Of a stretch of 64,000 nt of DNA, positions 1 to 9,017 are shown piece after piece (within the stretch, counting starts at the first letter, position 1; the number at the start of each line of letters is the position of its first letter). A program made the position numbers and the translations under genes. Source of the stretch: Mycolicibacterium sp. P9-22. GTDB lineage: Bacteria > Actinomycetota > Actinomycetes > Mycobacteriales > Mycobacteriaceae. The notes beneath the pieces were generated by a model, which was given only the letters and a program-made list of their open reading frames with translations, was not told the DNA's origin and ran no database searches. Location: assembly GCF_008329585.1 (NCBI RefSeq), contig NZ_NPKP01000004.1, positions 434,001-498,000 of the forward strand, in the 5' to 3' direction.

Positions 1-59
1 TGGGCACCAGGGTCGCCGTGCTCGATGCGATGGGGGCGGACGAGCGCAGCGCCACCTGA
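1..59 (+). CDS. C-terminal end of an upstream gene (partial)
   Basis: An open frame enters from the left edge and stops at TGA 57-59. Its last residues read [18 protein letters not shown]. The next gene starts 13 bases later on the same strand. Too little is present to assign a family. By synteny with M. tuberculosis it could be the alpha/beta-hydrolase gene that precedes the PhzF-like gene, but nothing in these residues proves that. Confidence 0.4.
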   Translation, partial: GTRVAVLDAMGADERSAT

Positions 60-72
60 CTACCATCGGGGT

Positions 73-771
73 ATGGCCGTCGATGTGACTGTTCTGCGGG
101 TGTTCACCGATGTACGAGGCGAGTTCGGCAATCCGCTCGGCGTGATCGATGCCGCCACCGTCGACCCGGCCGACCGGCAGCGCGTGGCCGCCGATTTGGG
201 TTACAGCGAGACCGTTTTCATCGATATCCCGGAGCCCGGTGCGGCGAGCGCACACATCCGGATCTATACGCCGGTCACCGAGATTCCGTTTGCCGGGCAC
301 CCGACCGTGGGGACAGCATGGTGGCTCAAGCAGCGCGGCACACCGGTGCGGACGTTGCACGTCCCGGCCGGCCTGGTGCAGGTGGAGTATCTGTCAGAGT
401 CCGATGGCGAGTGGACCGCGATCAGCGCGAGATCGGACTGGGCCCCGGAACTGGTCATCTACGACCTGGGTTCGGCGGACGACGTGCTGGCCGCGGATCC
501 AGCCGACTACTCCGATGACGCCGAGCACTATCTGTGGGCGTGGACCGACCGGGAGCGGGGCGCGTTGCGCTCGCGGACGTTCGCCCCGCAACTCGGGATC
601 ATCGAGGATGAGGCCACCGGCTCGGCGGCGGTGCGGATGACCGACCATCTGAGCCGGGATCTGCTCATCACGCAGGGCAAGGGATCCGAGATCCGCACCC
701 GGTGGGATCCGGCGGGCTGGGTGAAGGTTGCCGGTCGCGTGGTCGAGGACACCGGCGTCCGGCTCGGCTGA
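73..771 (+). CDS. PhzF-family isomerase/epimerase-like protein
   Basis: 232 aa, about the size of M. tuberculosis Rv2716 and shorter than full PhzF (about 280 aa). The PhzF fold shows in the N-terminal [14 protein letters not shown] stretch, in SETVFI, in the [13 protein letters not shown] motif near residue 75, and in the C-terminal EATGSAA motif. FAGHPT and EATGSAA mark the two halves of the active-site cleft; in the family a Glu near residue 45, here in YSETVF, acts as general acid/base. The substrate is unknown. I chose ATG 73 over an upstream ATG at 25 because homology begins there and because TACCAT (61-66) sits 6 nt upstream, as in leaderless mycobacterial starts. It converges on nrdR with only 2 bases between. 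Confidence 0.8.
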   Translation: MAVDVTVLRVFTDVRGEFGNPLGVIDAATVDPADRQRVAADLGYSETVFIDIPEPGAASAHIRIYTPVTEIPFAGHPTVGTAWWLKQRGTPVRTLHVPAGLVQVEYLSESDGEWTAISARSDWAPELVIYDLGSADDVLAADPADYSDDAEHYLWAWTDRERGALRSRTFAPQLGIIEDEATGSAAVRMTDHLSRDLLITQGKGSEIRTRWDPAGWVKVAGRVVEDTGVRLG

Positions 772-773
772 AG

Positions 774-1235
774 TCAGCCGGATGTGGAGACGCGGTGCGC
801 GCGTAGCGCCTCGATCTCACGCTCGAAATCGTCGGCCGAGGTGAACGACCGGTACACCGAGGCGAACCTCAGGTACGCGACTTCGTCGAGATCCCGCAGC
901 GGGCCCAGAATGGCCAAACCGACCTCGTTGCTGGGGATCTCGGGCGATCCAGCGGCACGTACCGCATCCTCCACCTGCTGGGCGAGGAGGTTGAGAGCGT
1001 CGTCATCGACCTGTCGGCCCTGGCACGCCCGGCGCACACCCTTGATGACCTTTTCCCTGCTGAACGGTTCGGTGACGCCGCTGCGCTTGACGACCGCTAG
1101 CACCGCGGTCTCCACAGTGGTGAATCGGCGCCCGCATTCCGGACAGGACCGGCGACGCCGGATGGCCTGGCCCTCATCGGTTTCCCGGGAGTCGACGACA
1201 CGCGAGTCAGGGTGGCGACAGAACGGACAGTGCAT
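774..1235 (-). CDS. nrdR: Transcriptional repressor NrdR
   Basis: 153 aa, the usual NrdR length. The protein begins [17 protein letters not shown] and carries a zinc ribbon (CPFC and CPEC) followed by RRFTTVE and an ATP-cone domain ([13 protein letters not shown]). NrdR senses the ATP/dATP ratio and represses ribonucleotide reductase genes. The frame stays open 22 codons upstream, but the AAAGGAG ribosome site 6 nt before ATG 1235 fixes this start. No tandem NrdR box is evident in this window, so its targets are elsewhere. It lies just downstream of chiZ on the same strand. Confidence 0.95.
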   Translation of the reverse strand: MHCPFCRHPDSRVVDSRETDEGQAIRRRRSCPECGRRFTTVETAVLAVVKRSGVTEPFSREKVIKGVRRACQGRQVDDDALNLLAQQVEDAVRAAGSPEIPSNEVGLAILGPLRDLDEVAYLRFASVYRSFTSADDFEREIEALRAHRVSTSG

Positions 1236-1297
1236 CACCGCTCCTTTGCCGCACCGCAGGTCGACCAGCTCGAATGTCTTCGAGCCTACCTGGGTGA

Positions 1298-1795
1298 TCA
1301 CCCGATCGGTGCGATGAGGGTCTGCCCGGCCTGCACCGTGCTGGTTTCGAGCTTGTTGAGCTCACGAATGCGCTCGACCACCGGCTCCGTGGGCGCATCG
1401 GGTGCCACCCGGTGCGCGATGTGCTGCAGGGTCTCGCCGTCCTGCACGTAGACCACCGAAAGCCGGGTGGGCAGCTGCACGGGCTCCTCGACCGGGCCGC
1501 CCAACTGCGCAACCAGCCCGAGCCACAAGGTGATCCCGCCGGCCAACAGGGCCAGCAGCACCGTGGCGGCAGGGGTGATCGGGCGGCGCCGGTGCGAGGC
1601 GCGCGACATCAGCACCCCGGTGCGGCGGTACCCCAGGGGTGCGCCACCCGGGCGGCGCGTCGGCTGCACGCGGCGGCGCCGCACCACGACATCGCGGGGC
1701 AACGGCCACACCTCGGCGGCCGTCGACGGCTGCGCCCCCGGGGCCGGGGCAAATGCACTGTGCCGGGTGACCGGGCGAGCTTCGAGAATTGTCAT
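1298..1795 (-). CDS. chiZ: SOS-inducible LysM membrane protein (ChiZ/Rv2719c-like)
   Basis: 165 aa, the same length I recall for M. tuberculosis Rv2719c. The first 70 residues are basic and Pro-rich. A transmembrane segment ([20 protein letters not shown]) lies around residues 72-91, and an extracytoplasmic LysM domain follows ([19 protein letters not shown] ... [12 protein letters not shown]). In M. tuberculosis the homologue is a DNA-damage-induced cell-wall hydrolase that delays division. GGAGAGG sits just upstream of ATG 1795. It is transcribed divergently from lexA and has both LexA-type and PafBC-type sites upstream (separate entries), so damage control is clear; the hydrolytic activity is inferred from the homologue. 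Confidence 0.88.
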   Translation of the reverse strand: MTILEARPVTRHSAFAPAPGAQPSTAAEVWPLPRDVVVRRRRVQPTRRPGGAPLGYRRTGVLMSRASHRRRPITPAATVLLALLAGGITLWLGLVAQLGGPVEEPVQLPTRLSVVYVQDGETLQHIAHRVAPDAPTEPVVERIRELNKLETSTVQAGQTLIAPIG

Positions 1796-1844
1796 CTGAC
1801 TGCCTCTCCGAGTAGTGACGTTCGCTTCTGTGTTCGAATGCTAG

Positions 1845-1860
1845 TCGATCATGTGTTCGA
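1845..1860. promoter_or_regulatory. LexA (SOS) box, chiZ side
   Basis: TCGATCATGTGTTCGA matches the mycobacterial SOS box TCGAAC-N4-GTTCGA with one mismatch. It lies about 50 nt upstream of chiZ. A further half-matching site, TCGAACTGTTGCGAAA, is at 1877-1892 and overlaps the -10 of the chiZ PafBC-type promoter. Confidence 0.75.
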
Positions 1861-1891
1861 TGAATAGAACGTGTGATCGAACTGTTGCGAA

Positions 1892-1914
1892 ACGATACGA
1901 CGGCCCACCGACAA
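1892..1914 (-). promoter_or_regulatory. PafBC-type (RecA-NDp) promoter of chiZ
   Basis: On the minus strand TTGTCGGTG (1914-1906), 8 nt, then TATCGT (1897-1892). This matches the LexA-independent mycobacterial DNA-damage promoter motif TTGTCRGTG-N8-TANNNT used by PafBC. The recA gene in this window has the same element with the same spacing. Confidence 0.82.
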
Positions 1915-1967
1915 GTGAGCCGGAGCCGGTCGCACACCCGGGCCGCCGCCACCGGATCCGACACGCC

Positions 1968-1983
1968 TCGAACACATGTTTGA
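1968..1983. promoter_or_regulatory. LexA (SOS) box of lexA
   Basis: TCGAACACATGTTTGA matches TCGAAC-N4-GTTCGA with one mismatch. It ends 32 nt before the lexA start, which points to autorepression. Confidence 0.85.
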
Positions 1984-2015
1984 TTATCTGCTCGTCGGCG
2001 ACTACATTCGGCGCC

Positions 2016-2690
2016 ATGAGCGACAGCACCGAAACCCCTGAGGCACGCTCCAGCCTGACCGAGCGTCAGCGCACCATCCTGGAGGTCATCCGCACCTCCG
2101 TGACCAGCCGCGGCTATCCGCCCAGCATCCGCGAGATCGGCGATGCCGTCGGCCTGACGTCGACGTCATCGGTGGCCCACCAGCTGCGCACCCTGGAACG
2201 CAAGGGCTACCTGCGCAGGGATCCGAATCGTCCACGCGCCGTTGATGTCCGCGGCTCCGATGAGATGGTCACCCCGATCGTCGCCACCGATGTGGCCGGC
2301 TCGGACGCACTGCCCGAGCCCACCTTCGTCCCGGTCCTCGGCCGGATCGCCGCGGGCGGACCGATCCTGGCCGAAGAGGCCGTCGAGGAGGTGTTCCCAC
2401 TCCCCCGCGAACTGGTCGGTGAGGGTTCGCTGTTCCTGCTGAAGGTGGTCGGCGAATCCATGATCGACGCCGCCATCTGCGATGGGGACTGGGTGGTCAT
2501 CCGGCAGCAGAATGTCGCCGACAACGGCGATATCGTCGCGGCGATGATCGACGGCGAGGCCACCGTCAAGACGTTCAAGCGCACCCGCGGTCAGGTGTGG
2601 CTGATGCCGCACAACCCGGCGTTCGACCCCATCGACGGTAACGACGCGGTCGTGCTCGGCAAGGTCGTCACCGTCATCCGCAAGATCTGA
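2016..2690 (+). CDS. lexA: SOS repressor LexA
   Basis: 224 aa. The N-terminal winged helix ([36 protein letters not shown]) binds SOS boxes. The C-terminal S24-type peptidase domain has the Ala-Gly self-cleavage site in GRIAAGGPI, the catalytic Ser in [14 protein letters not shown] and the catalytic Lys in [10 protein letters not shown]. RecA filaments trigger its autocleavage. ATG 2016 follows the SOS box; the frame is open further upstream, but that extension would run through the operator. It is divergent from chiZ and stops 6 nt before the convergent LGFP-protein gene. Confidence 0.97.
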   Translation: MSDSTETPEARSSLTERQRTILEVIRTSVTSRGYPPSIREIGDAVGLTSTSSVAHQLRTLERKGYLRRDPNRPRAVDVRGSDEMVTPIVATDVAGSDALPEPTFVPVLGRIAAGGPILAEEAVEEVFPLPRELVGEGSLFLLKVVGESMIDAAICDGDWVVIRQQNVADNGDIVAAMIDGEATVKTFKRTRGQVWLMPHNPAFDPIDGNDAVVLGKVVTVIRKI

Positions 2691-2696
2691 GGGAAC

Positions 2697-4757
2697 TCAG
2701 TCGGCCCGGACGAATCCGTTCGTCCGGGCGAATTCCTCGCTGGCGAACCAGATCTCTGCTTCGGTGTCGCGATATCCCGGGCTGCCCGGCGCCCAGTAGA
2801 GCCCCGTCTTGGTGTCTGCCTTGATCGGATAGCCCTCGGGCGCACGGTAACGGTCGCCGGTGGCAAGACGCATCGAGGTCCAGCCGGCGTCCTCGGGCTC
2901 CTCGTCCTGGATCGCGGCGTGCCGGCCACTGGGGAAATCCGATTCGTACTCGGGCTGTGCATGACCGGTCGTCAGCGGCACCACCGTGGTCGGTGAATCG
3001 AAGTCCTGCGCACCGGCCTCGGGCGGCGATTCGATCCTCGTCGGCGCGGTGTCGACCGCATCCGGATCGTCGTCGAAACTCAGTGGCTCCCCCGAGGCGC
3101 CTAGCTCCTCGAGTTCATCGCCCTCGACGTCGTGACCACCGGGGCCGTACTCGTCGGAGTCGTACTCATCGGAGTCGTAGTCGCCGGTCTCCTCGTCGTA
3201 TTCGTAGTCATCGTCGCCGGATTCGTCGTCATCGGTGTCGGCTTCGGCCGGCGGCGCCGACGCCCACGGGCTCTGCGGCGGGTAGGCCGCCGGTTCGGGG
3301 CGGCCGGGGTAACCGGGCTCGTAGCGGTCCTCGTACGCGCCGTCATAGCCGCGCTCGTAGGGGTCGTCGTTGAACTCGTCGTCCTGGCGGGACCGCCGAT
3401 TGCGCAGCACCGCGATGGCGACCAACGCGATCACGCCCACCAGCGGGATCAATCCCAGCAGCCACCACCACGGCGAGGAGTACCACTTGTCACCGCTGTT
3501 CGAGCCGCCGGTCGCCGCCGGCGCGTCCGCGGGCGCCTGCGGTACGTCCGCGCCCGGCACCTCCAGGCCCGCGAGCTGAGACTGCAGGCCGGCAGGCTCG
3601 GTACTGAACTTGGCGGCCGCCTTGTCCCACGAAATCGATCCGCCATTGAACTGCTGGCTGATGACGGTGCCGCTTTCGGTCTGATCGCCCTTCGGGGCAC
3701 CGAGCTCACCCGTCGCGCCACCGAGCTTCTCCCAGGCCGCGTTCATCGCGCCGCGCACGATCACCGCACCGAAGTCGGGCGTCCAGAAGATCACCGGCTT
3801 GTCCTCGGCGGCGAAAGCGACAACTCGGCTCTCCGGCCGAAGACCGCCGTCGGCCTCACTGGAGGTGGGCAATCCCAGATCCCCGGTCGGGCCGCCGACA
3901 CTTTCGTACTTGGCCAGCACCTGGCCGGTGACCACGTTGGCCCCGGTTGCCGGGCTGTAGAAGATCTTGCCGCCGGCGTAGTTCTGCCCGACCCCGTCAG
4001 CGCCGATCGCGTACTGCGCACCCTCCTCGGCACCCAGCGGGCCCAGTGCGCCGCCGGCCGCGCGGCGGGCGGCGGCAATGGCCGATGTGGCGTCCGAGGG
4101 AACCTCGATGGCCCCGAGCTGGCCCGCCAGTTCGGGCGGCACCGTGGTGAAGGCCTTGGTCTTTCGATCCCAGGAGATCTCACCGCCGGTGAACTTCTGG
4201 GTGACGGTGTCGCCGTTGGTGGTTTCGTCCTCGCTCGGGACGCCGAGCACCCCGGCCGAACCGCCGAGGGCGTCCCAAGCCTGGTTGATGGCACCACGCA
4301 CGACCCGCGCGCCGGTGTCCGGTGTCCAGAAGATGACGGGCTTGTCCGGCGCGCTGAACGTGGAATTACGGCTGTTGGGGGCCCGGCCCGCGCCCTCGTC
4401 GATCGTCGGGAAGCCCAGATCGCTGTCCGCGGGGCCACCGAGGGATTCGTATTTCTCCAGGATGGCGCCCGAAACGATATGTGCGCCGGTGTCCGGGGTG
4501 AAGAAGATCTTGCCGCCCGCGAAGTTCTGCCCGAAGCCCGCACCGGCCGGGTAGACGCCACCGTCCTTGGGACCCAGTGGGCCCCCGTCACCGCCGCCGG
4601 TCTCCCAGGCGGCGGTGATCGCCGCGTCGGCATCACCTTCCGGTGTCGCCGCGACCGGTGGCGCCATCAGCACCGTGCCCGCAATCAGTGCGGCACTCGC
4701 CAGCCCTATCGCTGCCCGGCCGGCAAGCCTGCCCAGCCGGGTCCGCTGCCTGGTCAT
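2697..4757 (-). CDS. LGFP-repeat cell-surface protein with transmembrane anchor (Rv2721c-like)
   Basis: 686 aa. A signal peptide (residues 1 to about 38, ending PPVAA) is followed by repeated LGFP-type units (LGFPTIDEG, LGVPSEDET, LGLPTSSEA, LGAPKGDQT, with IFWTPDTGA blocks between) to about residue 430. Then come a transmembrane helix (WWWLLGLIPLVGVIALVAIAVL), a long Asp/Glu/Tyr-rich acidic tail, and a C-terminal module (EGYPIKADTKTGLYWAPGS ... AEIWFASEEFARTNGF) of the kind often seen at the ends of actinobacterial proteins. LGFP repeats are thought to bind the cell wall or arabinogalactan. ATG 4757 has GGGGAGGAC just upstream. The length is close to M. tuberculosis Rv2721c. Exact role unknown. 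Confidence 0.85.
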   Translation of the reverse strand: MTRQRTRLGRLAGRAAIGLASAALIAGTVLMAPPVAATPEGDADAAITAAWETGGGDGGPLGPKDGGVYPAGAGFGQNFAGGKIFFTPDTGAHIVSGAILEKYESLGGPADSDLGFPTIDEGAGRAPNSRNSTFSAPDKPVIFWTPDTGARVVRGAINQAWDALGGSAGVLGVPSEDETTNGDTVTQKFTGGEISWDRKTKAFTTVPPELAGQLGAIEVPSDATSAIAAARRAAGGALGPLGAEEGAQYAIGADGVGQNYAGGKIFYSPATGANVVTGQVLAKYESVGGPTGDLGLPTSSEADGGLRPESRVVAFAAEDKPVIFWTPDFGAVIVRGAMNAAWEKLGGATGELGAPKGDQTESGTVISQQFNGGSISWDKAAAKFSTEPAGLQSQLAGLEVPGADVPQAPADAPAATGGSNSGDKWYSSPWWWLLGLIPLVGVIALVAIAVLRNRRSRQDDEFNDDPYERGYDGAYEDRYEPGYPGRPEPAAYPPQSPWASAPPAEADTDDDESGDDDYEYDEETGDYDSDEYDSDEYGPGGHDVEGDELEELGASGEPLSFDDDPDAVDTAPTRIESPPEAGAQDFDSPTTVVPLTTGHAQPEYESDFPSGRHAAIQDEEPEDAGWTSMRLATGDRYRAPEGYPIKADTKTGLYWAPGSPGYRDTEAEIWFASEEFARTNGFVRAD

Positions 4758-4873
4758 TCGGTCCTCCCCGAAGTAGCGCAAAACCACACGAAAGTATCGC
4801 GTTCGTCAACTTTGCGTCAGTTGACCGCGAACTCGTGGGATATCGCCACCTGCGCCGAAACGTGTCGGGGCAC

Positions 4874-6031
4874 TCAGACCCCGAGCCCGCGACCGATGAT
4901 CTCCTTCATGATCTCCGTCGTACCGCCGTAGATCGTCTGGATCCGCGAGTCCAGGAATGCCCGCGCGATCGGGTATTCCCGCATGTAACCGTAGCCGCCG
5001 TGCAACTGCAGGCAGCGATCCACCAACCGGACCTGGGCCTCGGTGCTGTACCACTTGGCCATCGCGGCCTGCTCGACGGTGAGCTTGCGATCCAGGTGCA
5101 GCCGGATGAACTCGTCGACCATGATGCGGATCGCGGTCGCCTCGGTGGCCAATTCGGCCAGCACGAACCGGCTGTTCTGGAAGCTGCCGATCGGCTTGCC
5201 GAACGCCTTGCGCTCCTTGGTGTACTGCAGGGTCTCCTCGAGCGCGGACTCCATGGCCGCGGCGGCCATCACGGCGATGCTGATGCGCTCCTGGGGCAGA
5301 TTCTGCATCAGGTAGAGGAAGCCCATACCTTCCTGTCCGAGCAGGTTCTCGACCGGAACCTTGACGTCGGTGAAGGACAGTTCGGCGGTGTCCTGGGCAT
5401 CCAGGCCGATCTTGTCCAGATGGCGTCCGCGCTCGAAGCCCTCCATGCCCCGCTCGACGACCAGCAGCGAGAAGCCCTGGGCACCCTTCTCGGGATCGGT
5501 ACAGGCCACGACGATCACCAGGTCGGCGTGAATGCCGTTGGTGATGAATGTCTTCGAACCGTTGAGGATGTAATGGTCACCGTCGCGGACCGCGCGGGCC
5601 TTGATGCCCTGCAGGTCGCTCCCGGTGCCTGGTTCGGTCATTGCGATCGCCGTGATCAATTCGCCGCTGCAGAATCCGGGCAGCCAGCGCTGCTTCTGCT
5701 CCTCGGTGCTCAGTTCGATCAGATACGGCGCGATGACATCGTTCTGCAGCGTGAATCCCAGGCCGCTGTGGCGGCCCGCGCTGGTCTCCTCGGTGATGAC
5801 GACGTTGTAGCGGAAGTCCGGGTTGCCGCCGCCGCCGTACTCTTCGGGCACGGCCATGCCCAGAAAGCCCTGCTTGCCTGCCTCGCGCCAGACCTCGCGG
5901 TCGACGATCTTGGCCTTTTCCCATTCCTCCCGGAACGGAGCGGCGTGGCGTTCCAGGAACGCGCGATAGGACTCCCGGAACAAATCGTGTTCCGGCTCGA
6001 ACAGCGTGCGGTCGAATTTGACGGCGCCCAT
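4874..6031 (-). CDS. fadE20: Acyl-CoA dehydrogenase FadE20
   Basis: 385 aa, the length of M. tuberculosis FadE20 (Rv2724c) and in the same place between the LGFP protein and hflX. Acyl-CoA dehydrogenase signatures are ITAIAMTEPGTGSDLQGI, YILNGSKTFITNG, RKAFGKPIGSFQNSRF and the C-terminal QLHGGYGYMREYPIARAFLDSRIQTIYGGTTEIMKEIIGR. The enzyme forms an alpha,beta double bond in acyl-CoA using FAD; the physiological substrate is not known. GGAGGT lies before ATG 6031. It is divergent from the molybdopterin reductase, with a perfect inverted repeat between them. Confidence 0.9.
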   Translation of the reverse strand: MGAVKFDRTLFEPEHDLFRESYRAFLERHAAPFREEWEKAKIVDREVWREAGKQGFLGMAVPEEYGGGGNPDFRYNVVITEETSAGRHSGLGFTLQNDVIAPYLIELSTEEQKQRWLPGFCSGELITAIAMTEPGTGSDLQGIKARAVRDGDHYILNGSKTFITNGIHADLVIVVACTDPEKGAQGFSLLVVERGMEGFERGRHLDKIGLDAQDTAELSFTDVKVPVENLLGQEGMGFLYLMQNLPQERISIAVMAAAAMESALEETLQYTKERKAFGKPIGSFQNSRFVLAELATEATAIRIMVDEFIRLHLDRKLTVEQAAMAKWYSTEAQVRLVDRCLQLHGGYGYMREYPIARAFLDSRIQTIYGGTTEIMKEIIGRGLGV

Positions 6032-6077
6032 GCGTGACCTCCGGTACTGGTATCTGGGTGTGTGGCGCCCAACATAT

Positions 6078-6095
6078 ACCAACCGGATGGTTGGT
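6078..6095. promoter_or_regulatory. Perfect inverted repeat, probable TetR-type operator
   Basis: ACCAACC-GGAT-GGTTGGT, 7-bp arms with a 4-nt centre, in the divergent gap between fadE20 and the molybdopterin reductase. It abuts TATATG (6078-6073, minus strand), a likely fadE20 -10. The symmetry suits a TetR-family dimer. The regulator is not identified. Confidence 0.6.
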
Positions 6096-6128
6096 CGAGC
6101 GGTGAGGCCGGCGCCCTAGGATTGGCGC

Positions 6129-8435
6129 GTGTCACGAGCCAGCCTCGCCCACTGGGGTGCCTTCACCGCCGATGTCCGCGACGGCGATATCGCGGCGGTC
6201 ACACCGCAGGCCGGTGACGCCGATCCGTCCCCCTTGCTGAACAATCTTCCCGGGTCGATCCGGCACCGCTCGCGGGTCACCGGCCCCGCGGTGCGCCGCG
6301 GCTGGTTGCGCGACGGGCCCGGCCCCACCGACCGGCGCGGCGACGACGAGTTCGTGGCGGTGTCCTGGGACGAGTTGACCGACCTGCTCGCCGGCGAACT
6401 GCGCCGGGTCATCGACACCCACGGCAACGAGGCCATCTACGGGGGTTCGTACGGCTGGGCCAGCGCCGGCCGCTTCCATCACGCCCAGAGCCAGGTGCAC
6501 CGCTTCCTGAAACTCATCGGCGGATATACCTCGTCGCGGCACTCCTACAGCCTCGGGGCGACCGGGGTCATCATGCCGCGGGTGGTCGGCACCCACGACG
6601 ATCTGTTCAAGCGGTCCACCCACTGGGACGTCATCGTCGAGCACACCGACCTGCTGGTGGCCTTCGGTGGTATCGCGCTGAAGAACACCGGGATCAATCA
6701 CGGTGGGACCACCGCACATCCGGCGCGCGCGGCATTGCACCGGTTCCGTGAGCGCGGCGGGCGCATCGTCTCGTTCTCACCACTGCGCGACGACGTCGAC
6801 GGCGATCACGAATGGCACGCCCCGGTGCCCGGCACCGATGTTGCCATCATGCTCGCGCTGGCCCATGTGCTGGCCACCGAGGGCCTGGCCGACCGGGAGT
6901 TCCTGGACACCTACTGCGTCGGCTACGAGCGGTTCGAGCGGTACCTGCTCGGCACCGACGACGGAGTGCCGAAGTCCCCCGCGTGGGCCGCTGCCATCAG
7001 CGGATTGGCGGTCGAGGAGATCACCGCACTGGCCCGCCGGATGGCCGCGGGCCGCACCCTGGTCACCGTCAGTTGGTCGCTGCAACGCATCCGGCACGGT
7101 GAGCAGGCCCCATGGATGGGCTTGACGCTGGCCGCCATGCTCGGCCAGATCGGCCTGCCCGGAGGAGGTTTCGGGCACGGGTACGGGTCGATGAACGAGC
7201 CGGGACTGGCGCCGCTGCGCTTCCGGCTGCCGGTGCTGCCGCAGGGGCACAACCCGGTGTCCACCTTCATCCCGGTGGCCGCGGTCAGCGATATGCTGCT
7301 GGCGCCCGGCCGGCAGTACGACTACAACGGCTTGCGCCTGACGTTCCCCGATATCCGGCTGGTCTACTGGTCCGGCGGAAACCCGTTCCACCATCACCAG
7401 AACATCCCGCGGTTGCGCCGCGCGCTGGCCCGGCCGGACACCATCGTCGTGCACGACCCGTACTGGACGGCGATGGCCAAACACGCAGATATCGTGGTGC
7501 CCTCGACCACCGCCTACGAGCGCGATGACTATTCGGGTTCGCGTAACGACCCGATGCTGACGGCGATGCCCGCGCTGACCGAGCCCTACGCCCAGTCGCG
7601 AGACGACTACACGACCTTCGCCGATCTCGCGCAGCGATTCGGGGTGGCCGAACAGTTCACCGAGGGCCGGACGGCCCGGGAGTGGCTTGTACACCTGTAC
7701 GAAAAATGGTCGGCCGGTGTGGATTTTGCCGCGCCCTCCTTCGACCAGTTCTGGGCCGACGGAGGGTTGCGGCTACCGACCGAACCGGGTCTGACCCTGC
7801 TGGCCGACTTCCGCGCCGACCCGTACACGAACCGGCTGAACACCCCGAGCGGGCGGATCGAGATCTTCTCCTCCGATATCGACGGCTTCGGCTATGCCGA
7901 CTGCGCGGGGCACCCGGCCTGGTTCGAACCCACCGAATGGCTGGGCGGTGAGCGCGCGCAGACCTATCCGCTGCATCTCATCGCCAACCAGCCCGCCAGC
8001 CGGTTGCACGGCCAGCTGGACGGCGGTGCCACCAGCCAGCAGTCCAAAGTCCAAGGGCGCGAGCCGATCAGGATTCACCCAAGCGACGCCGCGGAACGCG
8101 GCCTTGCCGACGGCGACGTGGTGCGGGTGTTCAACGACCGCGGCGCCTGCCTGGCCGGCGTGGTGATCGATGACCGGCTGCGCCCGCGGGTGGTTCAGCT
8201 GTCCACCGGCGCCTGGTTCGACCCGCTCGACCCGGCGGACCCGGATTCACTGTGCGTGCACGGCAACCCGAACGTGCTGACCGACGATGTCGGCACCTCG
8301 GCTCTGGCCCGCGGCTGCACCGGTGCCCATGTGCTGGTGCAATTGGAGAAGTTCGTCTGGGGCGAGCGCAGCGACGGGGAGGATCCAGGCGAACTACCAC
8401 CGGTGCGCGCGCATGAGCCGCCGGTGATCCGCTAG
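6129..8435 (+). CDS. Molybdopterin S/N-oxide reductase, BisC/DorA type
   Basis: 768 aa, the length of the biotin sulfoxide/TMAO/DMSO reductase group. Motifs are GGSYGWASAGRFHHAQSQVHRFL near residue 110, where the Ser is the usual molybdenum ligand, then VAFGGIALKN, YWSGGNPFHHHQNIPRL and VVPSTTAYERDDYSGSRND; the C-terminal dinucleotide-binding domain starts around LHLIANQPASRLHGQLDGG. No N-terminal Fe-S cysteines and no Tat signal are present, which favours a cytoplasmic BisC-like enzyme (reduction of biotin or methionine sulfoxide). GTG 6129 follows TAGGAT (6117-6122) by 6 nt, consistent with a leaderless mRNA. Its last 4 bases overlap the convergent tetR stop. Confidence 0.85.
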   Translation: MSRASLAHWGAFTADVRDGDIAAVTPQAGDADPSPLLNNLPGSIRHRSRVTGPAVRRGWLRDGPGPTDRRGDDEFVAVSWDELTDLLAGELRRVIDTHGNEAIYGGSYGWASAGRFHHAQSQVHRFLKLIGGYTSSRHSYSLGATGVIMPRVVGTHDDLFKRSTHWDVIVEHTDLLVAFGGIALKNTGINHGGTTAHPARAALHRFRERGGRIVSFSPLRDDVDGDHEWHAPVPGTDVAIMLALAHVLATEGLADREFLDTYCVGYERFERYLLGTDDGVPKSPAWAAAISGLAVEEITALARRMAAGRTLVTVSWSLQRIRHGEQAPWMGLTLAAMLGQIGLPGGGFGHGYGSMNEPGLAPLRFRLPVLPQGHNPVSTFIPVAAVSDMLLAPGRQYDYNGLRLTFPDIRLVYWSGGNPFHHHQNIPRLRRALARPDTIVVHDPYWTAMAKHADIVVPSTTAYERDDYSGSRNDPMLTAMPALTEPYAQSRDDYTTFADLAQRFGVAEQFTEGRTAREWLVHLYEKWSAGVDFAAPSFDQFWADGGLRLPTEPGLTLLADFRADPYTNRLNTPSGRIEIFSSDIDGFGYADCAGHPAWFEPTEWLGGERAQTYPLHLIANQPASRLHGQLDGGATSQQSKVQGREPIRIHPSDAAERGLADGDVVRVFNDRGACLAGVVIDDRLRPRVVQLSTGAWFDPLDPADPDSLCVHGNPNVLTDDVGTSALARGCTGAHVLVQLEKFVWGERSDGEDPGELPPVRAHEPPVIR

Positions 8436-9010
8436 CCGCGTTGATCGGCGGGCAACCGGGGCGCGACGAGGTCGATGAAGCCGTCGACCACCCGGTAGGA
8501 GTCGGCGATCGGATGGCCGTGCAGTAGCGCGCCGGACAGCATGGTGTTGATGATGCCCCACACCATGATCGCGGTGTCGGCCGATTCCTGGGCGCCGAGC
8601 GAGGCGAAATCCGCGGACAGCGTCTGCTGGGCGACGGCGCCGAACTCCTCCATCAGGGCCGCCGCGTTGGCATCGGCGGTGTGCTGCAACAGCATGCAGA
8701 CCTTGAAGAAGGCCGGGCGGCGCTCGAAGGTGGCGATGATGCCGCGCACCTTCTCCCGCACGCGGCGCTCGGCCGGCCGGGTGTCCGGGGCGGCGGGCGC
8801 GAAAACCGGCTGCGCCCAGTCCATCAGCACCGCGGCATACACGTGCTCCTTGGAACTGAAATAGCGGTACAGCGTGCCCAACGCCACATCCGCCGCGTCG
8901 GCGACATCGCGCATCTGGATCTGGTCATAGTCCTGCGCCTTGAGCAGCGCCTGCGCGGCCGCCACGATCTGTGACCGGCGGGCCTGCTTGTAGCCGGGTA
9001 TATCGGTCAT
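8432..9010 (-). CDS. TetR-family regulator of the thiolase-DUF35-FadE operon
   Basis: 192 aa. The helix-turn-helix is MRDVADAADVALGTLYRYFSSKEHVYAAVL at residues 33-62; the C-terminal ligand domain is divergent. The N-terminal domain resembles the KstR-like branch that controls steroid and lipid catabolism, but this is a family-level impression. It is the last gene of a tight minus-strand operon (7 nt after the fused acyl-CoA dehydrogenase). With the imperfect palindrome inside the operon promoter at 12912-12926, autoregulation is likely, with an acyl-CoA or lipid intermediate as inducer. Confidence 0.85.
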   Translation of the reverse strand: MTDIPGYKQARRSQIVAAAQALLKAQDYDQIQMRDVADAADVALGTLYRYFSSKEHVYAAVLMDWAQPVFAPAAPDTRPAERRVREKVRGIIATFERRPAFFKVCMLLQHTADANAAALMEEFGAVAQQTLSADFASLGAQESADTAIMVWGIINTMLSGALLHGHPIADSYRVVDGFIDLVAPRLPADQRG

Positions 9011-9017
9011 GGCGGCG

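Noticed and set aside
3132..4931. 599-codon plus-strand open frame over the LGFP-repeat gene
   Set aside because: Antisense to a clear secreted protein; Arg/Gly-rich composition typical of a shadow frame in high-GC DNA, with no domain.
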